Positions 24,501 to 36,500 of a stretch of 64,000 nt of DNA are shown piece by piece. A program made the position numbers and the translations under genes. The notes beneath the pieces are model-generated. The model did not search any database. It saw nothing but the letters and a program-made list of their open reading frames with translations, and was not told the DNA's origin. The DNA is from Carettochelys insculpta (Eukaryota; Chordata; Testudines; Carettochelyidae), in assembly GCF_033958435.1 (NCBI RefSeq), contig NC_134147.1:44324001-44388000 (forward strand), written 5' to 3'. Positions within the stretch are counted from its first letter, which is position 1, and the number at the start of each line of letters is the position of its first letter.

Positions 24501-27500
24501 CCAGCCCATGAGGGTAAGCCACTGGTGCACCAGGACCTTTTGTTTACTGGAAGTGTCAGCAGTCCTGGAGCCCTGCATCTCCCAGTCTCAGCAATCCACT
24601 GTTCTCAGCCAACTGGTGGTGGTCAGCACATCCATCAGCCCATGTTGTTTTCCTCTGATTCCATTGGCTGGGAACAGCGAATCACAGCCACTGGGAGTTG
24701 AGGGGATCTGTGCCTCCAACACTCCAGGTAAACAAAACGTCTGGATGCGCCAGTGGCTTACTCTGGCAGGCTGGTAGCCAACGTTTACTGACTTGTTCAT
24801 AAGCCAACCCTCACTCTTTGCTACAGTTTTTTAACCAGAAAAATTTGGCTCATGAGTGAGTATATGGAGCACTACTCAGTTCATGAAAGGTAGTAGGATC
24901 AGTTGACCTTCCGGTAGGGTAGTATCAGCCCCAGTGGCAACTCTTGATGGTATGCAGCAGTAGGGTGGTTTGCTAGTCTCTTTCTCAGTTCTTACTCCAC
25001 TCTGGCTCAATGGCTCCAGATGCCACTGGATCTCTGTGCTCGGCTCAGTGATCAGCTCTGAGTTTTCTGTGCCTGTGGAGTGCTGAGCTCTGTCCACAGC
25101 ACTGGAGCAGACAGCTGTGCGAGCAGATGCAATGGGTAGCAGATGCTGATTACAGAACTCCATCTTCCCAATGGCGCGTGCACTCTCTAAACTCAAAGTC
25201 CAGGTGGTGGGGCTCAAAAGACTCTGCTGTTCTCTGTCATGAGAGAAGATGAGTGGGTCTTGGGTAAGTATCAAACTGCTGCCCTCGTGTGTCTTAGAAC
25301 AGCAGTTTCAAAGTAATTACAGGTTTCCTCTTGCCACATAATGTTCAGGGACTATCTTCTGTGGTGCATGGGGCATTGAAGAGTGTGGAAATGCATTTTC
25401 TATCCACTTAGATAATTTATATTGTGCTTTACAGTGCTGAGCTGTCAAGAAAAAAGTTCCTGATTTCACTTCAAGGTGAAAGACATACAGACAGAGGTAT
25501 AGAAAACGGAATGTTGTTAGAAAGGTCCCTTGAGAAGGGTGCAGCTGGCCTCTATCTATAAGAAACCAAGTATTGAAAATGTAATTAATATTGTTGTTAT
25601 TAAATTAATCATGATACATAATAATTCTCTGGATGGACATTATGCCAAAAGCTTCAGTCCTTTTGGTTGAGACCTCCGATTGATTTGAAAGCACTAGTGA
25701 ATATCTAATGTGAAACATTCCTGGATCAGTTCTCAGCATTGACCAGACGAGCCATTTAGAGGTTTTTTTTTTCCACTTCTGATTTCAATGGAACAAATTC
25801 CACTCTCAGATTTCCTCCCAGTACTTCCTCCCTTGAATGATATCCATGGAAAAGTAGAGTATAATACAGGTAAACGCACATTTATGTGTACCTCTTAGGA
25901 AAAAAGTAAAAAGATAATCTGGTGAAATTGTCTCCCCTTCTCACCCCCACCCACAAAATATACAAACTTCATAAAGTCTCATTTACCAGAAGTGAATTGT
26001 CAAGATCATCAGCTGTGTTTAGTGATTTTGTGTGTCCGATTTGAGGCTTGTTTAGAAGGGCTGGGTTTTCAGAGGGCTGGCACTCAACAACATAAACCTT
26101 CTTGAGTTTGAACGCTGTTTGGCACCCCAGATGCTGAAGCATTTGAAATCACTGGTTGCTTTTGAAAATCTTAGCTAGTGATCTTTGCAGGTGTGTAGCT
26201 GATGATAAACCATGGCTCTGTGATTTGGTGATAATATGCATGCACAGAACTAAAGGACTGGGTCCAGAAGAAAAGTGTTGGGATTCTGACACCCCCCTCC
26301 CCACACACACACGCTGATGCTAAATATCTCGTTTGCACCAAGATGATGATCAGACCATTCCACTATAAAATCTAGTCAGAGAATGAATTGCAGCCACACG
26401 CCCCTCGTTCACAGAAGAGGAAACAATTTAGTGTTGCTATAATTGTTTGGTTGAATGCCAGAATTAACACTGAAAATTTCTTTTTTATGCAGGTAGCCTC
26501 TATCTATAAAGACCCAAGTATTGGAAATTTAATTAATATCATTATTGTGAAATTAGTAGTGATACAAAATGAACAGGTAATGAAAATATTATGTCCTCTT
26601 TGGGTTTGCCGCAGGGAATGAGCACTGAGATAAATAACTAAAATACACATTTTTGTATATGTTTTTATGGTTAGGACGGTCCTTCAATATCTTATAATGC
26701 TCAGACAACTTTAAAAAACTTTTGCCAATGGCAGCATTCCCAGAACCACCCTGAAGAAAACAACCTGCCGAAACATGATACTGCCGTCCTAGTTACCAGG
26801 TATAATGGGTTTTCTCATTAATAATGTAGTCAGTATCACAGTTGGAAGCGATTGGTTTATAATGCATGTGATGACCAGAAATAATTGATTTTGAGTAGCA
26901 CTGTAATGACAAAATAAACGTTTGGATTTCAACTGTGGAAGTAGTGTAGCAATGAAAAGAAACCTGGTAAATATTTATCCCTTTGTTAAATGCATCTTAG
27001 ACTGATTGTAGCGTCTCAGGCTTTATTCTAATGTTATTGAAGGAAACTGGCAAAACTCTGTGTGATGTAAATAGGCAGTCAGATCAAGCCTCTCTGTTCA
27101 GTTCCCTGACTGCTTGTGGGAGAAAACCAGCTTGAGAATTCCAGCTGGAGAGTCAAGAACTGCTTTTGAATGATATCTTTTATTTTTGCATTTATACTGT
27201 AACTTGCGTGTACATGAAAATTAAAAGCGTCAAGTCTGTTCTGCTTTCAGACAGGATATATGTAGAGCTCACGACAAATGTGATACATTAGGTAAGCTTG
27301 ATCTATTTTTTTTTTGTTTTTGTTTTTGTTTTACTCCTTTGAGGTGACAATGTTAATATGTGCTGAGCCATGAGCAAGATTTCGTTTTTTAGAGTAAACC
27401 TTTTTGTTCTGCCATTGCCTCTGTAGGTCTGGCTGAACTGGGCACCGTGTGTGATCCATACAGAAGTTGTTCAATTAGCGAAGATAACGGACTAAGCACT

Positions 27501-30500
27501 GCTTTCACCATAGCACATGAACTTGGCCATGTGTATGTTTCATGTAATAAGTTTACATTAAAGTAGCCACATTGAACGTTTCTACTTGGCAAGAAATATG
27601 TGTACGTGGTGAGAAGGTGCAAAGACAAGCAGGGGAAAGAGCGAGCAGCTTCTGGAAGGTGGCTGAAGATGCTCTAGAGTCCCCAGTGGTGGTAGCAGCA
27701 TGGATGAGCAAAGAGAAGGCCCAGCCCAGAGGGATCACAGATGGGGCAGGATGACAAGTCAGAAAAAGCCCCCAGCTGTGGGCAGCAATTGAGCAATGGA
27801 GAAAAGGATACTGCCCTTCCCATTCCCCTGCCCAAATCAAACTAGCATCCAGATCACATCCCGCCCTGCTCTTTCAGGACTAGCTAATGTCTGAATGCAG
27901 AGGTTTGGAGTCAGTAGGGTATCTCCAAACAGACCAAAGTGTCAGTGGCCTATGGAGAGGGTTCATTTTATGGGCTTACCTTGCACAGACTCATTCTCGT
28001 TCTGAAGTTGGGACGGTGCGTAGCAGAAGAGTTGAGAGTAAATATGGCCAACATCCCCCCCCCGCCCCCCACCACAGCATGTTCCTCAGCTTGTCTGAAC
28101 AGGCCCTACCCTCGCGTGGGACTTTGCTGGAGTCAGTGCAGTAGTCATGCTGGAGAATGAATTTATCTTTGTGTGGTTGGTGTTAGGACTGAGACAGCTT
28201 CCACAAATATAATGCTCATGGTGATGAAGCTAGGAGTCCAGCTGTCCCTGCACCCCAACTGAGGGATGAAAACAATGTGCTTGGTCGTGTAGACTTGGGC
28301 TGTGCAGGGTGTGCTATGCATCTGATGGCAAGGCCACCATGTAAAATTACATGCTGTGTGTTAGGCAAGAGAGCTGGGAGCAGGCCGTTGTAATAAACAG
28401 CTCCTTCTCTGCTCAGAGCAGTCTGTGTTTGGGCAGGTTATTTTTAAGTGCAGTTGTATTTTTTTTTTAATCTGATTCCCTGATGGAAATCCCCAAAGGT
28501 GCGGTCTTCTCCTCCCCTGACTCTTGGTGGCTTACATCACTACCTTCCTCCAAAAGGGACTTCAAGGTGGCCCTGAACAGGAAGTGCCTCCGTTCTTTTA
28601 CGGGAGGCGGGGGAAGAGTTGGATGGAAATAGTAACTCATCAGCCTTCACAATTGGGATCACATCAAGTCATTTCCCTTCTTCCTCTTCAAACAGCAAAG
28701 CTGTTCTGAGTGTTACATTTTTGCAGCATTCTCCAATAGAGGGTACGCTACAAATCACACATGAGCTTACATTGATATTGCTTCTTGATGATATTCTGCC
28801 AACCTGCCAGATAAAAGATACACATTGTTTGTCCCTGGTGTGATTCCATTTAGGCAGCTACATTAGTGATAAACCTGGCCATAGGTGTCTAAAGCTATAG
28901 TTTAGCTTCATCAGAAGCTTTCTGCTACTAGGCTATTGAACTCTCACAGCTTGACTATACTAGGAATTTTAGCCATCCATGGCTTGCAGATTTCTGGAGT
29001 AGGTATGCAGCACTGGTGTAAAACAGAATTTGCGTCAGTGCTGTTCACTCAGCTTGAAACTGGGGCGCATTGCACTGCTGCATTTGTGGTGGCGATGTCT
29101 TTCTGCCCCAGGGATTTTTCACTGGCCCAGTGATGCTGGTGACTGGGCCCTGATAGCTGTTCCCAGTACAGACAGTGCTGCAGTTTCAAATGATGGTAAA
29201 TCCAAATTACACCCCTATTTCATGATTTCAGCACATGCTGGGATTTATAAAGGAGCTAAAAAGTGTTTGGTGAAAAATTTCTATGGGCTTTCTAAATCCC
29301 AGCCAAAATCGTTGATGGCTTGGACTGGCTGTAAAAAACTTGTCTCTGGCATAACATTGGGCCCAGTCCTGTTAGGTCCAGAATGCTGGCAGGGTCACAG
29401 AAACTGGTAGCAAGAAAGAAATCTGCAACTGAAACTTACCAAAGTATCTGGCTTGGGAATACCTCAAGTACACACATTGCTATTTATAGTTCCGATGTTG
29501 AAAGGTTTTGTGTGCTTTGTTGTGGTTTCTAGCCATTCCCCAAGCATCCAGTAAGGCTCCAGTGCATTGTAACTGTGTATTGCTTATTCCAGATATGTTG
29601 GCTAATTTTATTTTTATCTGTAATGTTTACCAGCAGTTACAAAATTAGAGAAAATGTTTTATCCACCCTGTTTCTGCTGTAGCACAGTATGCTTGGCTTT
29701 TAATGGGCATTTCATTAGACTTGTTTTTCTTTTTTGTAGATTTAACATGCCACATGATGACAATAATAAGTGCAAAGAAGATGGAGGGAAAAATCAACAA
29801 CACGTCATGGCACCAACACTGAACTTCTACACCAACCCCTGGATGTGGTCAAAATGTAGTAGGAAATACATTACTGAGTTTCTAGAGTAAGACCTTACAT
29901 ATGTGGTGGTGTTATATGTACAGCCTACCTCAAAGGTCTCATTTGTTACATTGAAATCAAAGTATGCCTCATTTGGAGAGGAACTGAAGTGGGAGGTTGT
30001 GGAATCTCCATTACTAGAGATATTTAAGAGCAGGTTAGACAGACATCTATCAAGGATGGTCTAGAGGCTCTAGGCAGTGGTGGTCCTGCCAGGAGGGCAG
30101 GGGATGGGACACAATGCCCTCTCAAGGTCCTTCCAGTTCTAGTGTTCTGTAATTCTCAGAGGTGGATGTGACACCTTGACCCTCCCAGTTTTGTCTCGCA
30201 GTTAGCTGTCAAGGAGCTGCTTCTCTGTAGGGAGGGCTAAGTGCCCCCCCATGGAAATCGCTTTTAAGGAACTCATCATATCTGCTACTGAGCAGTGCGT
30301 TTCCCAAGCATTGTGACTCTGACACCCAGTTGTATCTTAGAAGCACTTGGTACAGCTAGGAAGGCAGTTGTTACAGTCCATGAGAGACACCACTGTGGGC
30401 CTTGGGCCTGACCTCAAGCCAACCTAGGCCCTGGAATAAATAGAGAGGCCATCAAGTTCCTCTGGTTTGCAGTGAGTGCCCATTCTGGCATCTGAGAATG

Positions 30501-33500
30501 ACCAGGATGAAGGGAGAAGAGGAAACTTGGCATTGCATCCTTTCCTCTGGCCACAGTCCCTCTCTGGACAGCTGGGATAGGGTTAGCATAGCAGCCGCTA
30601 AAATGGCACTGCAGCTCTCTGGGATGCTCCTGTGAAGCCCAGAAGAAGTCCTCTGATCCTTGTTTAGGTAGCTCTATGCAGCTTCAGCCTCTTGGAGTGA
30701 CACAAAGTTTCCCTAACATGGCCCAGAATCTATGCCCAGGATGTTGGTAGAAAGTGTACAGTTCATAAGTACCTCGAAGAGTTTTCATTGTTGGATTCTG
30801 TATCATACATAACTGTAGTAGATAGGGTACCCATATGCTCGTGTTAAATAAACATCTTGGTTCTCTTCCTCTTCTTTCTCCTAAGTTATGTACAAACAGT
30901 CCTCGGCTTGCTTGCTTCTTCCATTGGTTTTGGTGGGACCAGGTGAGGTCCCAGCGTTGTGTATAGTCAAAGCTGAAAGCATGTACCTTTTGGGGGTGTC
31001 TCTGGTGTTTGTGTAGCAGGAATAGTCCGTATTTCCTCTTTTTGCACTCACCCTTGGAACTCAAAGCTATGTGCTGCATTGCCCATGAGCTGAACTAGAG
31101 TTTGTTAAAGATGACAACCCAATAACGAGAGAAAGCGTGGTCTTGTGAGTTAAGGCCCAGGCTGGGAGAAGTCAGTGTCTGTTCTCCTCACAGCTCCATT
31201 TATAAACAGAAACATGGGGCATACCCAATGGGGGCCGATAGCCACCGCGGGACCCAAGGCAGGGTGGGAAGGGGAGCCGGTTCCATACCCCTGAAGGAGC
31301 AGGACCAAGGGCAGAAGGGGTGGGACCTGGGGCAGTCTGCCCTTAGCGCTGCTCACATTGCAGTTCTGGTCCCCATCAGAGCCAAGTGGAGAGGTGAACC
31401 AGTGCTGCCGTGGCATTTCAGAGGGGCTCAGAGCTCTGGCCACCACTGCTACAAAAGCCCCTGTGCAACTGCCCCACTCCTCCCTCGCCACATCAGCAGG
31501 CCTGGGCATATCATTTGTACCCGAGAGCAGGGTCTCCCAAACTTTATATTGTTCGGACTCATCTTTTTTCAGTACCTTTTATTTTTTTTATTTTTTTCGT
31601 GGCCCAAAAATATAAATGCATATTAAAAAAAATGAAAAATGAAAAAGTTTTCATTGTTTATTCACAACAACCTACATAGCGATAATTTGTATATTTTCTA
31701 AGGACCAGTATTTTTTTCCAAGGACCGGTACTGGGCCACAGACCACACCTTGGGAAATGCTGCCCCAGAGCAATCCTGTGTATTAATTGGGTAATAATCA
31801 AAATTCCCTACTGAGCAGGAGCCTTTGGGGATTAATTCATTCATGTTGGTGGGGTAGACATATTGCACTGACAGATGCATTGAAACAAACTGGGGTTTGG
31901 ACTGACAAATCCCCGTTTAACCCTGTTGTTCTTCTGTTTTATTGAAGCACTGGTTATGGGGAGTGTTTGCTGGATGAGCCTGTCTCAAGAATGTACACTT
32001 TGCCTCAACAACTCCCAGGAGTAATTTATGATGTTAACAAACAGTGTGAGTTAATTTTTGGACCAGGCTCTCAAGTCTGTCCCTACATGGTAAGTTCTCT
32101 TCCACCTCTTTGTTTTGCCTGCAATGTGCAATTGAAGCAAAGCATGGCTGGGTTGGTCCCATAACAGTATACTTTGGTGCCCACGTGGTTAATTTTCGTA
32201 AGTGGCTAAAGGCAGTGTGGTAAAACCACAACCATAAGGCATTGTCAGGGGTTCAGTCCAGGGTCTCCCATCTCTGAAGCACAAATCTCCATAGCATTTG
32301 CTCTCCCATGATTTTGGCCCTACCAAATTCATGGCCATGAAAAACATGTCTTGGGCCATGAAAATCTGGGGTCTCCCATGAAATTTGGCCACCTTTGTAC
32401 TTGTTCCCTATGCTATATAGATTTTACAAGGGAGACCAGCATTTGCCAGTGTGGGGGTCCTGGCCCCAAAGGGACTTGTGAGGGGGTCACAAGGTTATAT
32501 ACAAGGAGGGGTCATGGTATTGCCACCCTGGCTTCTGTGCTGCCTGCAGAGCTGGGCAGCAGGAACATGAGAGCTGTTGGCTTGGTGCCTAGCTCTAGAG
32601 GCAACTCCCTCAGCAGCAGAACAGAAGGAAGGGTGGCAATGCCATATCATGCTGCCCTTACTTCTGTGTTGCTGTCGTTGGAGCTGGGCATCCAGAGGGC
32701 CCCTGCTGCTGGCTCAATGGCCCAGCTCTACAGGCAGCAGTGCAGAATGAAGGGTGACAATACCATCCCAGGCCGTCCTTACTCCCGTACTGCTGCTGGC
32801 ACTGCTTTCAGAGCTGGGCACCCAGCCAGAAGCCATCACGCTCTAGTTGCCTAGCTCTGAAGGCAGCACCGTCGCCAGCAAAAGTTCAGAAGTAAGGGTA
32901 GCAGTACCATCCCCCCATAACCTTGTGACCTCCCCCCAGTTCTTTTTTGGGTCAGGACCCCCGAAACTTGTCTCACTGTGAAATTTCAGATTGACACAGC
33001 TGACGTAATGACATTTATGATTTTTTAAAAAAAAAATCCTATGACTGTGAAATTGACCAAAATGGATCGTGAATTTGGTAGGGTCCTACCCATAATCTTC
33101 AAAAGTGAGTATTGAGTTTTAGAACTTAGACACTTGGGAGGGGTTTGTTTGTTTCCAGAGTGTAGAGGCTCATCACTTCCAAGGCACATCAAATTGGCCG
33201 CCAAGACAGAGATGCACCCCAAAATAATTTGTTGCTATGGAAAATCCAAGTCCCCAGTGATTTACTGGGAGCTGTGAAGTGCAAGTGTCCTCTGCGGATG
33301 AGACACTGAGGGGCTATTTAACACACAATCACCCTGGAAACTGAGGCTCTCTGTCCACAGAACGGAAGCATCACAGTTGTCTTCGCTTGGCTCTTCAGCA
33401 CACCTTGGTCTTGCTCTGCTGGGGGACCACCTTTCCAAGGCAAAGGCATGGTCCTCTGTTGTTTGCTGAGACTCCCTACCCAGGCACCAGTTGGTGTCAA

Positions 33501-36500
33501 TTCTGTTGTGTCAGGCAACTAAATCACTACCCAAGGAGCACAAATTGCAATCATGGCTAACTTAGGCTCAGTAGTAATTGGTAACCGGAGACACTAGGAT
33601 TTTTCAGGGTGAGAGTTGTGATTTGAGTTCCAAGACACACATGCAACCCTTGTTTTATCAAAACCTGTTGACAGAAATTTTCCAGTCAGCTCTACTGGTA
33701 ACTTGATTTCATGTTGGCTCCATACAAATGAAGAAGTTTGTCTGCACTCATTCAGTTTGAGGGCTGATATATCTTACAGCCACAATTCCCAGGGCCTATT
33801 CAGTATTCTCCCTCCCCTGACCCTGTGTCTATTGAACACAGTCAGCATGATAGTGATGTCAAGCCTAGTGTGAAATGTCATGACAGTGTGCATCACGCTC
33901 AAGCCGGACATTACGTAATCCGTTGATTGTTTCAATCAATGAAGCAGATGCAGTGCCGTCGGCTCTGGTGCATTAACATTGATGGAGCACACAAAGGCTG
34001 TCGTACTCAACACACACCTTGGGCAGACGGAACAGAGTGTGAACCTGGAAAGGTCTGTAATGCCTGACGTTCTTCCCTTTGCCGATTAAAAACGGTGTTA
34101 CAAAGCTCATACTGTAAATCAATCAAATGTCTTTCCCCCACCCGCCAAAGTTCAGCATTTATGTAGTGCAGTTTACAACTGAAATTCACCCCAGGCTAAA
34201 TCTCTGTAGCTTTCGTGAAGGCCCAGTGTATAGTGCTGGCTTGTGGTGTGGGAGGGAAAGTGTTCTGTTCCTTGTCAGTGCTGCTGGTGTATGATGTCAA
34301 AATGATAGTGTTTCTGTAACTTGGAATTAATGTATTAATGTGTCAGCTGCAAACGCCTTTCTCAGACACATCTGCCTCTAAACTGTTCCTGATAAACTGT
34401 GGTTAAAATCTCCTGGTTGCCATTCCTGTGTTTTTGAAACACATTCTACATTTCAGAAGGCTAATTGTATTTTTGGAATTAATAGCCTTGAGCAGACACA
34501 GGGAGTTTTCCTACCCTGGTCATTGGAAGTTTAGTGTATGCATTTGGTAATTACTATGTTTAAAGTTGGCTCTTGGAGTAGACTACAGAGCTGGTTAAAC
34601 TTCCATTTGAAACTTTGACAAGTTCTTCACCAGAAATGGAAATGTCTCTGGGAAATGTTTGAGTTCAAAAAATGGGTTAGTTTGTGCTTGAAATTTTTCA
34701 GTGTTCATAAGTCAAAAACTGAAAAAATATAGTTTATGGGAGTTCAGATTTTTCAGGAGAACTTGACCATTTTGGAAAAAAATTTCAGCCAAATCTGGTT
34801 GGCTTTTATCAGATTTGTTCTTGAAAAAGGAAAAAAAAAAGACATTTATCAAGTACCTTTCTAGGACATATATCTTCAACTTCATTTGTTTAACACTCTG
34901 GTGAACCATTAATGATTATAGTTGTCATTGCCTTGGAAAACTTGCTGTCCTTACTACTGTCTAATGCATGCAATCTTTTAAAAGCATTTTAACTAAAATG
35001 CATTCAGGCTATTTGTGACCCAAATATTTACCTAAATTAAACAGGTTATTAGTCTTTTTGCATTCTGAAAACTTTCTGGATGAGTTTTGCTAAATGATGA
35101 TTCAGCTTGATGGGCATAAAGATTCATTTTTAGTTTTTTCTTTCTGATGGAAAAGCACAGGCATGGACATTGTACATCATCTCATGCATCAGTGATGGGA
35201 CTGTGTCATAAGAAGGTCCATGAAATTCCTATTTGTATACTGCTGTTTGGAACTGAATGGCAGTGGCCTCAGTCTTCACATATTTTCTGTGACATTTTCC
35301 ATGGTTCAGAGAATCAACATAAGGCCCATGCCTCACTTCAGCCAATGTAAACCTATTTTGACAGTGTAAGTGGAACTTCAGTGGTGCGTACACCTTGCAG
35401 TGACACACTGTATGCTTGTGAATTTCACCAGTTAAAAGGTATACGGGCTTGACCTTCAAAAATTACTATCTGATTTAGGTGCTTTTCAGTGACTTGACTT
35501 ACTCCTGCTCATGATATAAAACAGATTGAACCTCTCTAGTCTGGCACTCTCTGGTCCAGCAACATCCGTAATCTGGCATAATTAACATAGTTGGAAGACC
35601 ACGTATCATGAGTGTGGCCAAGTTTCCTGCAGTCCCATAAAGTTTATCTGCAGCCACCAGTCCTGGCTGTCAGTGTTCTGTGCTGTTATTTAGCTCTTGC
35701 TTGGACTGAGCCATCGATCGATGAGTCTCATCTTCTATGATGCTATTGGTGAGCGACTAAGCCAACCTATCACAGATGCCACATAAAAACCTGCCAGCTG
35801 CAGGCGTTGTACATTCTTTTTGGATCCTGTGCTTTTTGTGTAGTGCCTGGATACGCTGACTCTCAAAACAATTAAAACCCTATACAGTGGTGTGCCACAA
35901 GGACAACTGACCTTGAGTTTCCAGGTCATTCGGAGATATGCCACGTGACTTCACATTGCCCTTTAAGATGTCTTTATAGCACTTATACTGACCTCCAATA
36001 GGGCGCTTTCCATGAGCAAACTGTCCATAGAAGACCATCTTTGGTATCCATGTATTATCCATCCTTATAAAGTGATGAATCCAGCAAAGCTGTTTTTCAT
36101 AAGCATTGCTTCCTTGCCCATGACACCACACAACTGAAGAAACTCCGTGTTAGAAGTTTTGTCCCACCAACTTATGTTGGCGATCTTCATCAGACAGCAC
36201 ATGTGGAACTGATTGAGTTTCAGAACATGGCAGCAACATATTATCCATGTCTCCGAGCCATACAGCAGGATATTGAGGACAAATGCCTGATAAACTACTA
36301 CCTTGTTATGGAGTTCAATAGCATGGTCATTTCATAGGCATTTGGTCAATTTTCCAAAGCCAAAGGCTTTGGCTGGTCGAATAGATACATCATGGTCCAC
36401 TTTTATGCTAGAGGACAGTATGCTTCTGAGGTAGCAGAACTTTTCAACAACCTTAAGAACTGCACCAGCAGCAGTGATCACTGGAGTGCTGGGCTTTTTC

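Noticed and set aside
24484..24800. Matching short peptides on both strands (RVSHW...RTFCL)
   Set aside because: Explained by the inverted arms of a foldback element; not a gene.
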